Shown: in pieces, positions 1 through 12,889 of the stretch
Numbering within the stretch: the first letter of the stretch is position 1
Layout of the letters: each line of letters starts with the position of its first letter
DNA from: Lingula anatina
Lineage: Eukaryota; Brachiopoda; Lingulata; Lingulida; Lingulidae
NCBI RefSeq assembly: GCF_001039355.2
Contig: NW_019776098.1
Coordinates: 37,254 to 101,253, forward strand
Length of the DNA: 64,000 bases
Reading direction: 5' to 3'
Notes under the pieces: model-generated
The model's database searches: none
What the model was told of the DNA's origin: nothing
The model's input: the letters and a program-made list of their open reading frames with translations, nothing else
Position numbers and translations under genes: made by a program

Positions 1-2540
1 ATAGTTGGATTGATATCAGATCATTAGGTAATATATTATATAATATACATCCCAAAACACCAAATACAGTTGTGAAAACTTTGTGGTTATGTAGAATATA
101 CACTGTTGTGATGATAGTCAGATTTATCAATACAATTCATTAAGAACTAATGTAAGGTGTACCTACCAAGTTAATTAAAACAGGATGAGATTTGCATTCC
201 AGCTACATCTCAATTTCCATGGGAGTACCCAAGAATGTCCCTAAATCAAGAGGTGGTACCAATTTTCCAGGAACTTATATCTAACTTGCCATGGCGTCTT
301 CCACAGGCAAAATGAATCAAATAAACTTTTAAAGGACCTTTAAAACAGTCTTACAAAAATGCTGACCTTTTGCTGGAAAACCAGGTCGATTCTCTTACAT
401 AATTGAGAAATTGAGAAAACTGCAACCCCCCCACCCCCCCAAGCATTGTCACCAAAAAATTCAATCAGTTTGGAACAATAATTTGTTTAGATCTGAAATG
501 TTCAGTGGCGGAAACATTTAATTGCCAAAATTAGGAACTTTAATTCTGGCTCAGTGGTATCCAATTTACTGCAATACACTTTCACTGAATGGACTTAGTG
601 TACAGACTTATAACACATCAGTGAAACTGTTCACAAATGCTTGACCCAAAAATAACAAAATTTATGTAACAAGCTTTTGGTTACAATTTACTGGCTTCAT
701 GTTAGCGTAAAAAATTAAGTCAAACATTCAAAGTCTCAAAAAGATGTCTCAACATGGTCATAAATATTTTGGGAAAACCATTACTGGAATAATTCAGATA
801 TCAAGATAGAAAATGCTGAAATACACTTAATTTTGAGTCAGAAATAGCAATGATTTAATTAATAAAAAGGTAAACGTTCATGTTTGACACATTTTTCACA
901 CAATTTAAAATAATCAGACTTTTACTTTTTTTCTGGCAATTATAAATGCAAATACTACAAGCAGTATTTAAAAAAACTGATAGGCATGGAAAGTTGGCAA
1001 CCTTAATCTTTATGGTTTGAGTGGACTTCAAAGCCAATGGAATTTATGTAAGTCCACTTTTCTAGTCTTCAAACTTTTTGTAAAAATGGTGCTGAACATT
1101 TTGTCGCGGACCTCTTCAAAGGATGTTTACGTGAAAGAGGAAGAAAATTTAGAACAATCTTATCCTTGCTAGACATATTTTAGAGAAATGTTCTACATTC
1201 TACGTAATTTTCACTTGTATATCAACAAGCTTTCCATTAAGGAAAATAGAAAGCAAAGTAAATCATAACAAACATTAGGGTATGTTAAACAAATATACAT
1301 TTAATTACTATTCATACAATGATTTAAGTTACAGGACACATATTTACAAAACTGTGTTCTATCACACTATTCTGGAGAGCACAGACAAGTTTTTAACCAA
1401 CATTTGATCTGGATCCTGATACCATTTGCAGTGATGTCAGCTGACCCCCATGTTACATGCTAACCTCTTTCCATAACAATATCCAAAACCAAATTAAAAC
1501 TCGTGTCACTCGATACTTCCAGGAGAACCAGAAAATGTATATTTCATGATGCACCCCTAATAATGTAGTAAAATCAAAATTAGCCATAGAGTGAATTCAG
1601 ATCTTTCACCTCTACTCCAGAGCCCCCTCCCACCTATACTCTACTGGACTTGACAATGACGCCATTTCTACAAATGTGAAGACACTTTTTTTTAAACTCC
1701 AAGTACAAATGTTGTAACAAGAATATAACTACATTAATGTCATTACTCTAAAGTTCTATGACCAAGTATGTCACTATTACCACTCGATACATCCCAGAGA
1801 CATTTCAAATTATTTCATGAAAAAAAGTTGGTTTCACACAAAGTCTAGATTTGGGTCTAGCTTGATAAATAAGAGAAGAAAAATATGATCAGAAGCTAGT
1901 TCTGACCTGATTTTAACCTCAAATTAAGAATATCCTGGCAGCATGTGAAATCAGCTCCCAGGTTTCAATGCAAATCTTTTCTTTTTACATATAAACAAAA
2001 CATATGTAATTACATACATATCATACATTCTTTCGATTCCACTTCACATACACACTACACAATTGCCATATCAAATACAATGGTGGAAGTATATATTACA
2101 ATGACATGATACATTTTTTACTCAAACTGAATAAAACACAGACATAAACCATCACCACGGTATTACTTAATATTTGTGTTAACTCGGATCCTTAATTACC
2201 AGGACAATAAGTATCTTTTAAAATGTTTTAGACCTAACCACCTTATTTAGTACTGAGCTGGACCCTATAATACTTGCACTAAATACTTAAAGCAAAGAGG
2301 AGTTTTCGGTAACAAAATATTCATCTTTGTTCCTATATTGATAAACATGCTGTTTCTATTAGTAAATCATAAATCACATGCGATCCATCAAGTGTTTCAC
2401 ATGGCACATTTATATTTTCTTTATTAAACATTGCCTAAAGTGCAAATTGTGATTGATATCATGCAGTCAAAATAACCTGAGCATTACACACTCAACTATT
2501 ATTTAATACATTGTTTGAACTTCAGAGATGAGATAAAATC
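1..2540. other. Non-coding region 3' of the NuMA gene
   Basis: This is AT-rich sequence with no open frame that looks coding on either strand. It contains only short homopolymers, for example a C-rich stretch near 427-440, and no recognisable mobile element. It lies downstream of NuMA on the minus strand. It could be intergenic or belong to a neighbouring gene outside the window. Confidence 0.5.
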
Positions 2541-2612
2541 TTTATTCTGTGGGGTTTGGCTACATCACCAGTCTTCTTATGCATTCCAACTTCCAAGAGG
2601 CTTTCTCTTCAC
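2541..2612 (-). other. Candidate alternative terminal exon downstream of NuMA
   Basis: On the minus strand a long pyrimidine tract (about 2615-2645) ends in a textbook acceptor, TTCCAG, just before base 2612. The following sequence reads VKRKPLGSWNA and then stops at 2577-2579 in one frame. A canonical AATAAA polyadenylation signal follows at 2541-2546. Acceptor, short tail, stop and poly(A) signal together look like a last exon. No other minus-strand exon was found between it and the NuMA stop at 4836, so it would have to be joined from NuMA, either inside its last coding exon or within its 3' UTR. The peptide frame is not fixed by phase evidence. It could also be chance in AT-rich DNA. Confidence 0.35.
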
Positions 2613-4835
2613 CTGGAAGTAAAAAGAAATTAAAAAAAAAAAAATAAATAAAAAAATAAAAATTACTAATTTCTTGTGAATCTTGATAGATGGTTCAAGA
2701 AATATCATGAGACCTCTGGTCACAACACCATACTGCTAAAGTTTGTTTCTTGAAAAAGAAAAAAAGTATGGGAATTAAAAGCCTTGTTTACACCTTTACG
2801 TTAAAACATAAAAACACATCAAAATTAAATTTTTACAGCCTAATGTAAAACCCCCCCTTTTTTGTTGTTGAAGTCAAATAACAAATATTTCACCACACCA
2901 GCGATAAATTGGAATATAATCACCACAGTTTATCATTTTTCATAGACAATATTAATCATGTTAAGCATCTCGGCAAGTATTTCACGTGTTAGTGTGAGCC
3001 TTTTCAAGTTGTTTATGTAGAACGTCAAAACATTTCCATTTTGAAAAGTGAGTATAACATCTCAGAACAAGGGAAGAGAGTTATGCATAAATTATTGAGC
3101 TGAATTTTCAATCTATGTGGACATGCATGGAATTATACTCCCAGTCCTTTCATGCTCCCAGTTATTCAATAACTGTAGGCTCGGTAGAAATAAGTTATCT
3201 CTCCTATTTGAAGGTTTTTGCATGCATGAACAATAATAAGTTAGTGCATGCCCTTTATGAATAAGAATTTACATCCACAAAATACTCTAGAAAATGCCAT
3301 TCAATAATTATGATTAGAAATATTCTCAAAAGAACATGAAAATGCAATACATGCAATCAAATCCTGCCTGTCAAGGAATTACATATATATATATATATAG
3401 TTTTAAAAGGACCAATCATGGATTTTTTTTTTTTTTTTTTTTTTGGGGGGGGGGGGGGGGGAGGGGGGGGGCAGAGGTCATTTTCTTTAAAGATGTGGGA
3501 TTACTAAGAACATGCAATCTTCCATTTTCTTTACAAGTACTAGTACCTTACTCAGAAATACACTCAAATCATTTTAAGGACACTTTTTCTTGACCAGCAT
3601 ACACTTTGCATAAAAATGCAATATTTGTGAAGAGGGAAAGTAATTTCATTGACATAGGCACCAGCACTATAAGGAGAAAATAAATTAAATTCAAGACAGT
3701 AAAAATCCCAAGAAAGGTCCCTTTATAAAACTGAAATTGATTAATGCAATCCTTAAAAACCTTGGCAAAGTTAGTACAACTGGTTTCACATCATGCAGAA
3801 ACCTTCCGAGTGATTTACCTTACTGAAAAGCTTCAAGGAGCGTTTGGACTCTGAAGGCTACAAAATGGTGGGAAATATATTGGCAGTAGGAAAGACAGTG
3901 GAGGAAGGGGCCAGACAGAGAGTTTATTACTGTGTATTATCTTAGGCACAAACAACCAAAACACTCTCAAACAAGCTAAAGTGCTATTACAACCTGCTGA
4001 CCCCAGTTTAAAAAAATACAGAGCTTATAAAGAAAAAAGGTATACTGGACTTCCAATTACTATCATATTTTCTGAAAATTTGCTTGATAATGAATGATTA
4101 GGTAATTTTTAAAAAATTGTTTGATATAAATTGATCTTTGTTCATCAAATCATCTGAAAAATACTATTGTGTTAAAATGCTAAAAAAAATGAACCCTCAT
4201 GTCAGTATAATATTCATGAAGTTCTTTTAGTTGAGAAAGCTATTACTACCAGCTAACGAACCCCTCTGTTATGATACAAAGCTCAAGCTTTCAATTTTAA
4301 CACACAAACCATTATGCATAACTCTTGCAACAAACTACTGCTATTAGTATACTTAGTTACAAGCCACTGGTCTCTTAACAATTGTTAGAAAGCAGGCATC
4401 TTTTCAGAAATGGTGACACTCAAATGGGTAAACAATCCTACTGACCAGAAGAAAGCTTTTTTTATTCTGGTCCAAATTATACTTAAGTGACTTTCCAATG
4501 TTAAAATTACAGGGCATGTCAAAGGACAGATGAAGAAACCCAAAAATATAAATCAGAAACAGCAAGGAAAATGTTAATGTGTAAAGTGTACATCTATATC
4601 ACAGCTTGACTTTCATACAAAATAACATAAAGTGATAAACGAAAAATAAAGGACTTTGCTATCAAAAAATATAATTAAAATATAAAATCTTAATACAAAC
4701 AACAAAAGTGGTAAATTGCCTCACAGGACCAAAGAGACGGAAGAATCCTTTTATTCAAAGCTGAATAAACAATCCGAGGAGTAAGCCCTATGAACTAGAT
4801 TGAATCTCAAACACCAAACATTGCCAGTTACTGAG
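2613..4835 (-). other. NuMA 3' UTR and/or downstream intron
   Basis: No coding exon was seen here. A minus-strand AATAAA is present at 4750-4755, about 80 bases after the NuMA stop, and would give a short 3' UTR. Alternatively the transcript is spliced on to the candidate exon ending near 2541. The stretch includes a T-run followed by a G-run at 3422-3471 and an (AT)n run near 3382-3398. Confidence 0.4.
3422..3471. repeat. Oligo-T / oligo-G tract
   Basis: About 23 consecutive T are followed directly by a long G run broken by a single A. This is low-complexity sequence that creates a spurious glycine-rich open frame. A similar T-then-G junction occurs at 50982-51011. Confidence 0.85.
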
Positions 4836-5750
4836 TTAGTTCTGCCCCTCACTCTGTTCAGCTCTCCTGGAAGACCTAGCTCTACCAAACCTTGAGATGG
4901 GCCTGTTTTCCCTGTAATTAGATCGGAACAGATTGGCAAGGCTGTATGTGCTGTTGCTCACGATATCAGCCTGCTGATGCCTAGTGTCACTAGTTCTTGT
5001 GATCATGTCAGTGACAGGACCAGGCCTGCTCCTGGTATCAGTGATGTTACCAATTGCATCTTGGGCTGGAGGACTTGGGCGTACCACCCCAACTTTCCTT
5101 TTCTTCTCTGGCTGGGGCTGCACCCCCTCAGTCATTGTGTTCTTGTCTTCTGTGCTTGGCTTCCTGGAACAACTGGCAATGTTTCCAAACTCATTCAGTG
5201 TCATTTCCTGGGGCCCTATCTCAGCATTAGACTCTCCCACAGTAACAGTGGGCCCCGACTGCTTTGATTTCACCTGAACATTTCCCCTCGTCTTTTCACT
5301 TCTTCCAGATTTTTGTCTTATTTTTTCCTGCACCATGGCTCCATCATCATGCTGATCTTCCATCTCCTGGTCTAATTCAATGGGGATAACCGGCCCCCAT
5401 TTCTTCTTTCTCCTTTTGTAAGGCAAGCTGCGAGAGCGCCCTTTTTTCTTTGCACTGTCCACATAATCAGTCGGGTGGTCATCATAAAGCATGCTACTGC
5501 TCCCTGTTCTACTGGTTAGGATGCGACTACTGGTTAGATTTCTACCACTAACAGCTAGCAAAGCAGGGTTAATAGCCTGATTGTCATCACAACTGGGGTT
5601 AATCTTTTCGAACATTGTGATCAATTGCTTTACCTGATTGATCTGACTGGTGGGCGTAGTTCTGGAGGAGCCAATCTTTCCTTTCTTTCTATCAGACACC
5701 TTTGGGGAAAATCCTATGTTAAAAGCTATAGCTCCAGTTTGTCTCTTTAG
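4836..5750 (-). CDS. NUMA1: NuMA exon 22: C-terminal basic tail with NLS
   Basis: The exon opens with RQTGAIAFNIGFSPK, close to the vertebrate RRQSMAFSILNTPKK box near the NuMA C-terminus. About 85 residues later comes KKKGRSRSLPYKRRKKK, a clear bipartite-type nuclear localisation signal. The remainder is a low-complexity tail rich in S, T, P, R and G, ending RRAEQSEGQN and a stop at 4836. Human NuMA also carries its NLS and DNA/microtubule-binding basic regions in this part. Confidence 0.88.
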   Translation of the reverse strand, partial: LKRQTGAIAFNIGFSPKVSDRKKGKIGSSRTTPTSQINQVKQLITMFEKINPSCDDNQAINPALLAVSGRNLTSSRILTSRTGSSSMLYDDHPTDYVDSAKKKGRSRSLPYKRRKKKWGPVIPIELDQEMEDQHDDGAMVQEKIRQKSGRSEKTRGNVQVKSKQSGPTVTVGESNAEIGPQEMTLNEFGNIASCSRKPSTEDKNTMTEGVQPQPEKKRKVGVVRPSPPAQDAIGNITDTRSRPGPVTDMITRTSDTRHQQADIVSNSTYSLANLFRSNYRENRPISRFGRARSSRRAEQSEGQN

Positions 5751-8700
5751 CTAGAAATGAGGGAGAAAAGTTCAGTATTTGATGTCAAAATAAATGGTAG
5801 GAAACATCATAAGGTGCCATATAAAGGGTTAAAAAGGAGTCTAATGTTAATGTTCTGAGAATTAAGAGATTCTGTTTGAGGATATGTTATATTAGTGTTA
5901 AAAGAACAGATTGGTTATAAAAAGAACCCTGGTGATTTTCATATCTCAGAAAAGTATTGGTTTCCAAATCGAAGTTTTCATATTTCAACTGCATTGCTTC
6001 AAGCAAGTTTTATAAATATAAAAAGATGAGATAATTTAAAGCATTAGACTGACCTTCTGAGACTTGTTCTCTTGACAGTTTCGGCTTATTTTTGGAGTCC
6101 TTGACTTTCGTCCACTGCGTGGTGTCCTCTTCCCAGTGTTGGGGGTCCCTGGGGTAGATGGCTTAGCCGTCTTTGACTAAAATAAGGCAGAAAACATTTC
6201 ATTTCTGCAGCACAAATAACATGGGGACAATCTTCTGAAGAGTGGAAAAAAATCCGAGGCACATTTTCAAACTTCTTACGTCAATTCACTACATCAATGG
6301 AGAATTGTTTCAAACCACTTGGAAAATATATTTCTTAGTTTGTGATATAAACACATATTATATACATAAAGCAGATGAAAAAAGACCGAATTCAGTAAAT
6401 GACCTACTAAATGACTTACTTTCTTTCTGTCTTCCCCGGCATCATGTTCTCCAGACTGCCTCTTTTTACCACTTCTAGTGGACATTCCTCCTAGGCTACC
6501 CTGTAGATTCTCACTGGAATAAGAAAACAGTCCATGTACCAAGTTTATAGAACTATTATTATATTTTGTATTGGTTTTGATATAGCTTTACAAAACACAT
6601 GCTTGGCATAACTTGACAAACAATAGTCATTTGTAAAAAGAAATAAATAATTAACGAATGTGATCAGATCCAGAATCTCGTTAAGCAAGAAGTGGAAAAT
6701 AACTTGTCAGGACAACCACAATTCAAATTCCTACATTCTAAATACAAAGAAAATGCCAAGTTCAAATCAACTTTCAATGAGACTACATTATTTTTTTCCT
6801 GACAGTTTTATACCCGATACCTGTGTGCGTACCTGTTGATATTGGAAGCTCGTCCAGACCTCATCATGTCTTCGCTGATGTCCTGGGGCTGTGTAATGAG
6901 GGGATACGCAGATCTAAGGTGGGGCAGACACAGTGTGTTCCTCCTCTGGAGTTCACTAAGGCTGTCCCAGTTAAAATCCATGTCTGGCTCTTCTTCACAC
7001 GCAAATAGGTTACCAGCGCCACCTGAGGGGAAGACAGAAGGCACAAAGTGTAGAATATTGTAACAAAATTGCAAAAAAAATATAAAATTAAATAAAATGA
7101 AAAAATCAAATTCTAAGTTGCCAAAATACAAAATGACTAAGCACAGTTTTATATTCTGATGAGCTGCATGGACTTACGAGGCACGCCAGCGGACCGTGTC
7201 GGTTCGAAACTGGAGCTGGTTGTGCTGGACACGCTGAGTCTCTTGGCGGGATGGTGACTCCTCAGAGTCATAGGGTGTGCAAACCCATCCCCCACTGAGG
7301 AAAAGCTGGCATCGTGGGCACTGGAAGAAAGTAAATCAATATTAAAGCTCTTTTAATTGCAAAAATGAAAATAAATTTTAGGGTGGTTTCCAGGAATGTT
7401 TCAACATTGAATTCTTAAAGTGGTGAAAGGATACTGGTGAGAAAATGAAAATGGAGACCTCTGTGAAGTATGAAAACACTGCTTTTTTTTTTTTTTTTTT
7501 TTTTGCTCAAGAAAAAAATGGTAAAGCAATTACACATTTTACTGTTTGTCCTAGTAGCAAGAAAACAATGATTTTTACTTTTTCCTTTAGCACAGACAAC
7601 TGAATACTAAAAATGCTGTCCTTACATAAAAGTCAAGATAAATTTTTTACCATGACAAAAAATATTGATATTTCCATAATTTTGACATTGAAAAGAAAAT
7701 ACCTATTTCTGATGTCCTCGTCACTTGACGTACTCCTCCGCTCATTCACTGACATTGGCTTCTTCTCCTCCAGAGAGTCATCAAGATATTCTGAACAGAT
7801 AAAAGTGGAATCAGGAAGACAATACAAAAGTGTAAAATTGCTAACATATTCCAAGAAGTTTACAATAGGAAACATTTTTATCAAATGCACTAACTTTACA
7901 GAACATTCTTAAATTTCAGTCATCTTGTATGTATATTCTGCCACAGGAAAATCATGAAGATTTCTAATTTGCCTCTTAGTCACATTCAAAGAAAAATCAG
8001 ACAATCTGAAATCTTTTAAGACTAAAAAATTCATAAACATAAAATACAACATGTGCAAAAAAGGACAAATTTCTATTTTAAAAATACAAGTGAAATGCCT
8101 CACCCATACTGCCATCAAATGTTGTTTCTTTTTTAGATAGACTTTTGGCTGCAGCAGGGAAATGAGGGGTGTATCTGGGAGTGGCAAACACTCTTTTCTC
8201 CTCTTTTTCTTTTAGTTCTCTGATTTGCCTGTTGGCATGCTCTATCTGGGCTTCCAGAGAGTTTATCTGCTTGGCTGGAAAGAATGTGGAAACAAAATGA
8301 ATTTCTGGTAGACCAAAAATAGGGGAATGGGAAGAAGTTGACACAGTAGACCTATGCAGCTAAAAAAGATAAATAAAAGAAAATAAGGCACATTATTATG
8401 CTTTGCAGGGTTGAGGGGCTCCGTGGGAGCAAAGAAAGTGGCAATTTGCATCTTGAAACTCACAGCAAAATCCATGTGCAACTTGCAAAATAAATGTGAC
8501 TCAAATTTCTAGGATAAATCCTGAGAAGAAATGCTGTTACTTTTCCCTTAAATCATTCTTCAAGAAAGGACTAACAATGTCTGATTAGTACATCATTTGA
8601 AAACCATCAAGAGCAGGCACAATTGTGTATATCATCATCAGAACATACAAATATTGAATAAGATCTAAAGTGGTATGGACAAAAGAAAATTATTAATATC

Positions 8701-11700
8701 AAACTGTCTCTAAAAACTTACCAAGTCTTTTGTTTATTACTCCTTCCTCCTCTCTCTCCCTCTGAGTTGAAGTCAGCTGCTTCTTCAGCTTTTCTACCTC
8801 AGCACGGTGTCCTTGTTGCTAGAAAATACAAGCAACGTTGACCTTACGAGGGATGAGACTGCCATTCAGTGCAAAAAGTCAGAAAAATAGGCATGGGGTC
8901 CAGGGACTTGACTAGGACAAAGATATATTTGGCTCCCAAAAAGTCAGAAGTCTGCAATACTATAATGGAAATAAAATAATTAAGACCATAGTAGTAGAGT
9001 ACACAACTCAAACACAGTATTGGTGCATATTCTGCTCCCTACCTCACTGCTCAGTCGTTCTGCTGCTCCAGACCTCTCTCTTTCCAGGTCTTCCAACTGT
9101 GATCTCAGGGACTTGTTCATGGCCGAGGCCTGTGATAGCTGCCTCTGGTGGTCTGCTGCTGTCTTGCGCATTTTTTCCATGAGATTCTGGAGTGTTATTT
9201 TAAAAGAATTTTAACACTCTAGATTTTTAAAATAATTCTGTATGCTAGAAAATCCATGACTTTAAGGTAAATCACTTCAGAAAGAGATTATGAATAAACT
9301 TGTCCTGACAAGTCTGAGTAATCATAAATTGGTCAATTCTTGTGATGATCCTATTTGTAAATTATTTTGAAATCCAAAGATTCATGTGCTCACCATGTTT
9401 TCTTTCTCCATATTTTTACACTTTGCCTGGGCCAGTGAAATCTCACTTTCCATAAACTGCACCTGAAACAGTAAGTGTTAAGTCTGTGTAAGAAGACAAT
9501 TATTTTAAATGTCTATTTTAAGAAATAGATGAAAAAATCTGCAAACTAAAGTGTGCATTTTGTGCGAGAGGAAGATTGCAACACTTGTTCACTGGTGTTT
9601 GAGCACAAATATGCTGCAAGTTTTAAATTATTAAAAGTGACTACTTCAGAGTTTACATGAAAATATACCTGTTTCTTGGCAGTCTGTATTTCCTCTTCAT
9701 ACTTCATCACTTTAGAATCAGCTTCATTTAGGAATTCATCCTACAAAAAGGAAAGTTCAAAGTCAAAATTGAACAGAGGCAAAATCAGAAATTTAATCTT
9801 TAATATAAAACTGTTTTCATTGCTGTCACACTGGCACCTGTTTAAATGGAGAACACAAGTTGGAATATACAGCACAAAAAGGAAACATCTGCAACACCAT
9901 GCTTTACATAAACACAAGCAAATATACAGATAAAAGCAAATTATTTTCATGAAAAGATCCCACATTTCAACTGCAATGTAGGCCTTCAATTTCAACAGAC
10001 AACACATTAGAAAAATGATAATAAAAAAATAAATATGATAATGATAATAAATAAGAAAAAAATTCACCTGTGCTTTAGCATAGTCTGCTTTGAGCATCTC
10101 AATCTCATGTTCTAGTTCCTGGACTCTCTGTTGCTGACGTTCCCTCTCCTTCTTCAAGAGGTCCTCATACTCCTGCTCCATGTCACACAGCCTCTGATTG
10201 GCCCTCAGTTCTGTCTCCTTCACCAGCTGACCCCTGGCCTCTAAACTGGCCTGCTGGGTTTTGATCTGCTCCAGGGACTGATCGTAGCGATCTTTGAGCT
10301 TTTCAAAGTCAGTCTCCAGCCTGGATAGCTGGGCGATGTATTTCTCCTCCGTGTATGCCACCCTTTCGCTGGACTTGTTCTCCATCTCTTTTATGAGCTG
10401 GGTCTTAGAGTCCAAAGCATTTTGAAGCTGAGTGATTTGCAGCTTTGAACTTGAGATGGTTTCTCTGGCAGCAGTCAGTTCTGCACTGAGCTGTGCCCTG
10501 CTCTCCTCATGACTGGTTTGCAGACTACTAATCTGAGTAAGATAGCTGCCTTCCATCTCAGCCATCTTGGCACCCAATTCAGTCTTTGTCTCACGAAGTA
10601 GTTGCGTTTTATTGTCCAGATCACTCTGTAATTGAGAGATTTTTGCCTCTGCTGAGGTCTTCATGGTCTCCACTTCTTCAAGTTGTCTGCTTGCTTGCTG
10701 GTAGTTTTCATTTTCCAATTTCATTCTGTCAGCATGCTTTTCCTCCAAGTCACAGAGTTCTTGTTTCAACCTCTGAACTTGAGACTCTAACTCTTGTCTG
10801 AGTTTTTCCATTTCTTGAGTTTTGCTGGTCAGTAAATTCCCCAACCTTGCAGTCTCCCTTTCTGATTCCTGCTTCAAAGCATCCAATTCTGCTTCTAACT
10901 TCTGCAGTTTTAGATCATCTTGCTGTTTTAGATCACTCATGTTCCGGGACCCAATCTCCAGTTGTTCTTTGAGCTGGGCAATCTCACTCTCCAACTGCTG
11001 TTTCACATTTTCCATCTCTGAGTCCATTAGGTGCTGTTTCACAAGACCTTGTTTCTGGACATTTTCCAACTCCTGTGTTTTACTGTCCAACAACCCCTGT
11101 ACTTTGAACACTGCAGCCTCAGACTGTTCCTTCAAAGTCTCCATTTCTTTTTTAACTGTCTCCATTTCCTTCATGTGGATGTCATTCTGATTCTGAATCT
11201 GTTCATCGCGTTCTTTCTTAAGAGTATCCACTTTTTCTTTGTAGCAGAGTTCAGCAGCTTCCATTTCCTGCACTTTCTTTTCTAATTCACTTTGCAAGAG
11301 GGTCACCTGTGCTTTAGCCTGATCGTGGTTGGAGTTGGCCTCTTCAATCAGCTGCCTCAGTACTGACACTTGTGCAGAGTGCTCTTCCCTCTCTTGACTA
11401 AGCTGCGCTTCATACTTCTCACTGTTCTCTACAACCAGCTGGCGTGATCTCACCAGCTCTTCTTTCAACTGGGCAACTGTCTCATCCAAAGAGAAGCAAG
11501 ATGTCTTCTGAGACTCAAGATGTGATTCCAGCTGTGCGACGGTCTTCTGGTGTGCCAGCCTCTCTGCAGCTAACTCGGATTTGTGTTGCTTCTCAATCTC
11601 ACCCCTTTTCTCCATGGCCTGCTTCAGTTCTGTCTCAAGTTCCTGACACTTCTTACTGCACTGCTTTTCCATAGCAGACAACTTCTCAGAGGCCTGTGTT

Positions 11701-12803
11701 TCAGCTTCCTCCATCTCTTGGCATTTGGCACTGTATTTCTCTCTCAGTTCAGCAAGTATCTCACTTGCTGCTTGCTGTTCAGCATCCAGCTGCTGACACT
11801 TGCCGCTGTAGTCTTTTTCCAGTTTAGCCAACCTCTCAGAAGAAAGCTTTTCAGCTGTTTCCATTTCCTCAGTTTTGGCACCCAATGTCTCCTTTAGCTG
11901 ACTGTTGTCATTTTCCGCCTTGGTCAGTTTAGTTTTCAGAGCCTCGATGTCCTGGTACAGCTGTGACATTCTACGCTGGTAACTCTCCTGCTCCTCTTTC
12001 AACTGAGACACGTATTTCTCCTCAATCTCCGTAACTCTGTGGCTCGCCTGTTCCTCAGTGTATGTCATCTGCTTTTCATTAATCTGAAGCTTTCCCTCCA
12101 ATTGCCTGATCTGGCCATTTGCTTTGGAGCACTCAGACTTCAGGGATTCAATCTCTTTCTGCAACTGACCCACTTTCTGCTCGTGACTTTGTTTGGCCTC
12201 CAGTATCTCCTCAGCACACCTCTCTCCCATCTCGCGGACGTGTTGGCTGGCACGCAGTTCTGTATCCTCCGCCTGTTGTGTCTTCAACTCCAGCCCATGC
12301 TGCAGTTTCCTGATTTCTGCCTCGCCCTTGGCCTGACTGGCTTTCAACGTATTCAGGCTCTGGTACAGACTGGCAATTTCCTGCTGGCGCTGACCTTCCT
12401 CCTGCCTTAGGAGCTCAATGTCTGACTGCTTTCTGCCCGCTTCAATTTCTGCCTCTTTCAGCTGTTGCTCTTTAGCCTCTACTTCTGTCCTCAGTCCAGC
12501 AACCTGTGATTTCCAGCTGGCCAGCTCCTCCTGTAACTCCATGACTCTCTTCTCTGTGAATATGGTCATGCATTCACCTTCAGAAAATGTTTGTGCTGAA
12601 AGGGAAAAGGAACAAAACTTCTTATAGGCACCAAATAAAAGATTTCATATTCACCGTTTTAAAAATACTTATATACCCTAATTATCTCAAATTTTCCAGG
12701 AAATGGTTTGTACAGAATCATATAGTTGGTATACATGTCATTGGGGATAGATTTTGTCATTAATTCCCTTATGTGACAAATCCTCACCCTTCCCCCTGCA
12801 ATA

Positions 12804-12889
<86 letters not shown>

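Noticed and set aside
3336-3593. Glycine/phenylalanine-run open frame
   Set aside because: Produced by the T-run/G-run low-complexity tract.
9741-10067. Extension of the NuMA coiled-coil frame past 10068
   Set aside because: The composition changes to hydrophobic/Tyr/Cys-rich intron sequence after a clear GTGAAT donor, and the next exon at 9740 is in phase.
10586-12410. Plus-strand frames opposite the NuMA rod
   Set aside because: They are antisense of heptad-repeat Leu/Gln/Glu codons, with no splice or start support.
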